7,683 bases of DNA from an uncultured Treponema sp. GTDB lineage: Bacteria; Spirochaetota; Spirochaetia; Treponematales; Treponemataceae. Positions 6,960 through 7,683 of this stretch are shown here, one piece after another. The notes under the pieces were generated by a model. That model made no database searches, was not told the DNA's origin, and saw only the letters and a program-made list of their open reading frames with translations. The stretch's first letter is position 1. Every line of letters begins with the position of its first letter. The stretch spans positions 1 to 7,683 of the forward strand of contig CAJPTT010000105.1 of NCBI GenBank assembly GCA_905373565.1. The letters run 5' to 3'. The position numbers and the translations under genes are program-made.

Positions 6960-7051
6960 CGGACAGGGATGTCCGTGGTTCCGTGCAGTAGCGACGTTTT
7001 TGCACAGCAAAAACTCGCGTTCAAAAATTGACAAGGAGGTCAATTTTTGAA
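6960..7051 (+). repeat. Hairpin unit 1
   Basis: Short hairpin CGGAC (6960-6964)/GTCCG (6971-6975), loop AGGGAT. Linker GTGGTTCC (6975-6982). Spacer stem GTTTTTGC (6996-7003)/GCAAAAAC (7007-7014). Long hairpin of 13 perfect pairs, TTCAAAAATTGAC (7020-7032) with 7039-7051, loop AAGGAG (7033-7038). Confidence 0.9.
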
Positions 7052-7052
7052 C

Positions 7053-7141
7053 TTGCCACGGACGGCGGTGGTTCTAGTCAGTAGCGTGTTTGCCCTGCAA
7101 ACACGTAGGTACAAAATGTACACGGAAGTACATTTTGTACC
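7053..7141 (+). repeat. Hairpin unit 2
   Basis: Short hairpin GCC (7055-7057)/GGC (7064-7066) extended by two G-U pairs, loop ACGGAC. Linker GTGGTTCT (7068-7075). Spacer stem CGTGTTTGC (7085-7093)/GCAAACACG (7097-7105). Long hairpin of 14 perfect pairs, GGTACAAAATGTAC (7108-7121) with 7128-7141, loop ACGGAA (7122-7127). A T6 run (7155-7160) follows 13 nt later and might mark a weak transcript end. The stretch 7142-7182 up to the next leader has no other structure I can name. Confidence 0.9.
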
Positions 7142-7182
7142 GTGCCTGCGGGTGTTTTTTGTACGCTCCTAGCATCTGCATC

Positions 7183-7252
7183 GTCTATTTCAAAAGGCTT
7201 ACGGAGGGGGTGTATACCGCGTGCGGCTTCTGAAAATGCTCAACGTATCAGA
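7183..7252 (+). repeat. Leader repeat, copy 2
   Basis: Nearly identical to copy 1: within the leader only two bases differ (A6912 to G7206, A6931 to G7225). It carries ACGGAG at 7201-7206. It belongs to the 140-nt duplicated segment 7174-7313. Confidence 0.85.
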
Positions 7253-7253
7253 G

Positions 7254-7346
7254 CGGACAGGGATGTCCGTGGTTCCGTGCAGTAGCGATGTTTTTGCACA
7301 GCAAAAACTCGCGTCCAGAAGTGTACACGGATGTACACTTCTGGAC
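7254..7346 (+). repeat. Hairpin unit 3
   Basis: Short hairpin CGGAC (7254-7258)/GTCCG (7265-7269), loop AGGGAT. Linker GTGGTTCC (7269-7276). Spacer stem GTTTTTGC (7290-7297)/GCAAAAAC (7301-7308). Long hairpin of 14 perfect pairs, GTCCAGAAGTGTAC (7313-7326) with 7333-7346, loop ACGGAT (7327-7332). The first two stems are copies of unit 1 but the long stem is entirely different in sequence. Confidence 0.9.
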
Positions 7347-7347
7347 A

Positions 7348-7416
7348 GTCTATTTCAAAAGGCTAACGGAAAGCTATATACCGCGTGTGGCTTCTGAAAA
7401 TGTTCAACGTATCAGA
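7348..7416 (+). repeat. Leader repeat, copy 3 (diverged)
   Basis: This 69-nt copy is more diverged than copies 1 and 2. It keeps TATTTCAAAAGGCT and the CTTCTGA...TCAGAA end hairpin. Its middle reads AAGCTATATACCGCG, which creates TATATA (7375-7380) 16 nt after TTTCAA (7353-7358), a plausible internal promoter. ACGGAA is at 7366-7371. Confidence 0.8.
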
Positions 7417-7417
7417 A

Positions 7418-7507
7418 CGCCCAAGGACGGGCGTAGTTCCAAGCAGAAGCAAGTTTGCTCCTGCAAACTTGCTGCTCAAGAATGTACACGGATGTACATT
7501 CTTGGGC
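7418..7507 (+). repeat. Hairpin unit 4
   Basis: Short hairpin CGCCC (7418-7422)/GGGCG (7429-7433), loop AAGGAC. Linker GTAGTTCC (7433-7440). Spacer stem AGCAAGTTTGC (7448-7458)/GCAAACTTGCT (7463-7473), 11 perfect pairs. Long hairpin GCTCAAGAATGTAC (7474-7487) with 7494-7507, 14 pairs including one G-U, loop ACGGAT (7488-7493). Confidence 0.9.
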
Positions 7508-7595
7508 GAGGATGTCGGTGGTTCCAAGCAGCAGTGACGTTTTTGCTGCAAAAGCTCGCCGTTCGGGAATGTGCAAGAATGCACATTCGCCGAAC
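7505..7595 (+). repeat. Hairpin unit 5 (decayed motif)
   Basis: The short hairpin is weak (three pairs, loop GAGGAT at 7508-7513) and shares bases with the end of unit 4. Linker GTGGTTCC (7518-7525). Spacer stem TTTTG (7541-7545)/CAAAA (7549-7553). The long hairpin pairs 7561-7574 with 7581-7595 with one bulged G (7589), but its loop is AAGAAT, so GGA is lost. This unit lies within the open frame leading into the recombinase. Confidence 0.75.
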
Positions 7596-7683
7596 AATGA
7601 CATCCGTGCCAAAAAGTCTAAGAAGCTGCCTGCTGTACTGAGCCGTGAGGAAACGGCAAAGATAGTCTCTCTTTTGCCCAGGA
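7569..7683 (+). CDS. Tyrosine recombinase/integrase, start region only (runs off window)
   Basis: The frame from ATG 7569 encodes 38 residues to the window edge, ending in SKKLPAVLSREETAKIVSLL. This is the typical opening of the catalytic domain of phage-integrase-type tyrosine recombinases (compare the 'LP.VLS.EEV..LL' pattern in XerC/D-like enzymes and integron integrases). The catalytic R, K, H and Y would lie beyond the window. The usual N-terminal core-binding (SAM-like) domain of about 100 residues is absent: the frame is open only back to 7437, and that stretch is hairpin units 4 and 5. Other in-frame starts are ATG 7482 and ATG 7512; none has a good Shine-Dalgarno. It may be a 5'-truncated pseudogene or a catalytic-domain-only enzyme. 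Confidence 0.5.
   Translation, partial: MCKNAHSPNNDIRAKKSKKLPAVLSREETAKIVSLLPR

Larger units (their letters stand above)
6959..7595 (+). ncRNA. Candidate structured RNA: array of ANGGAN-loop hairpins (CsrA-binding-like)
   Basis: Ten hairpins of the short or long type occur on the plus strand, spaced by a second stem class. The hexaloops in order are AGGGAT, AAGGAG, ACGGAC, ACGGAA, AGGGAT, ACGGAT, AAGGAC, ACGGAT, GAGGAT and AAGAAT. The first eight are closed by C-G, giving CANGGANG, and six of these read ACANGGANGU in full, the consensus known for RsmE/CsrA sites. Long stems of 13-14 bp differ in sequence between units but stay paired. Each unit also carries a GTGGTTCC-like linker and a TTTGC/GCAAA stem. 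This architecture is like CsrB, CsrC and RsmZ, which sequester CsrA-family translational regulators. No homology to those RNAs is claimed. It could be read through from leuS or from promoters in the leader repeats; no clear terminator is seen. It could instead be a DNA-level repeat family, or relate to the treponemal TD-1/TD-2 RNA motifs. Confidence 0.6.

Noticed and set aside
6985..7014. REP-type palindromes with GTAG foot (GTAG at 6988, 7081 and 7282)
   Set aside because: GTAG precedes only three of five spacer stems and is lost in units 4 and 5. REP elements also associate with RAYT HUH enzymes, not with tyrosine recombinases.
7028..7033. TTGACA as a -35 promoter box
   Set aside because: It lies in the hairpin of unit 1 and no -10-like sequence follows 16-18 nt downstream.
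7031..7040. ACAAGGAGGT, a near-perfect Shine-Dalgarno sequence
   Set aside because: It is buried in the loop and upper stem of a perfect 13-bp hairpin and no ATG or GTG follows at a usable distance. A TTG at 7047 opens a frame that is only repeat sequence. The match is explained by the ANGGAN loop pattern.
7108..7160. Intrinsic terminator: unit 2 long hairpin followed by T6
   Set aside because: The T-run begins 13 nt after the stem, too far for a standard terminator, and the hairpin is explained as an array member. Left only as a remark.
6889..7595. Integron cassette array with attC sites
   Set aside because: GCTCAAC matches the RYYYAAC half-site in the leaders, but no GTTRRRY partner closes a site, there are no cassette ORFs, and the hairpin loops are uniform.
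6889..7595. CRISPR array
   Set aside because: The repeats are long, imperfect, unevenly spaced and made of hairpins, with no unique spacers of constant length and no cas genes.
7288..7641. Open reading frame of 117 codons through the array, and several shorter ones between 6785 and 7641
   Set aside because: Their sequence is dictated by the hairpin repeats (recurring MYTDVHF/MYIL-like words from the GTACACGGATGTAC loops), they use different frames in different units, and none has a ribosome binding site or family pattern.

Overview
The window looks like a piece of a Treponema-type spirochaete chromosome. I infer this from the protein style and the moderate G+C, which I judged by eye. The oral T. 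vincentii/T. medium side looks more likely than the A+T-richer T. denticola. I have not confirmed this by any search.

Left half, minus strand (read right to left): a CPA2-type cation/proton antiporter (3350-2085), a protein with a TIR-like N-terminus and ankyrin repeats (2045-1149), and peptide chain release factor 1 (prfA, 1055 to the left edge, lacking only its last few residues). They are co-oriented with gaps of 39 and 93 nt and no convincing terminator between them, so they may share a transcript. A 321-nt intergenic region (3351-3671) separates them from the plus-strand genes and holds divergent promoter-like sequences.

Middle, plus strand: rubredoxin (3672-3830), a small unrecognised protein (3846-4130), and a complete leucyl-tRNA synthetase, leuS (4207-6777).

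Right end (6778-7683): no ordinary gene until the last ~110 nt. First comes a 123-bp imperfect palindrome directly behind leuS. Then comes an array of hairpins. A roughly 90-nt unit (short hairpin, GTGGTTCC-like linker, TTTGC/GCAAA stem, long hairpin) occurs five times, in three blocks that each start with a 70-nt leader repeat. Eight of the ten short and long hairpins have a hexaloop of the form ANGGAN closed by a C-G pair, all on the plus strand. That is the recognition element of CsrA/RsmA/RsmE proteins. Stem sequences change between units while pairing is kept, so the fold looks selected. The best reading is an undescribed structured RNA resembling CsrB/RsmZ-type CsrA-sequestering RNAs, or a family of treponemal repeats that carries such sites. 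The last unit has lost the motif and runs into the start of a tyrosine recombinase catalytic domain that leaves the window.

How they fit together: the housekeeping genes (prfA, leuS) flank accessory genes, and the accessory material is concentrated behind leuS. The functional claim about the array is inference. The hairpins, loops and repeats are directly visible.
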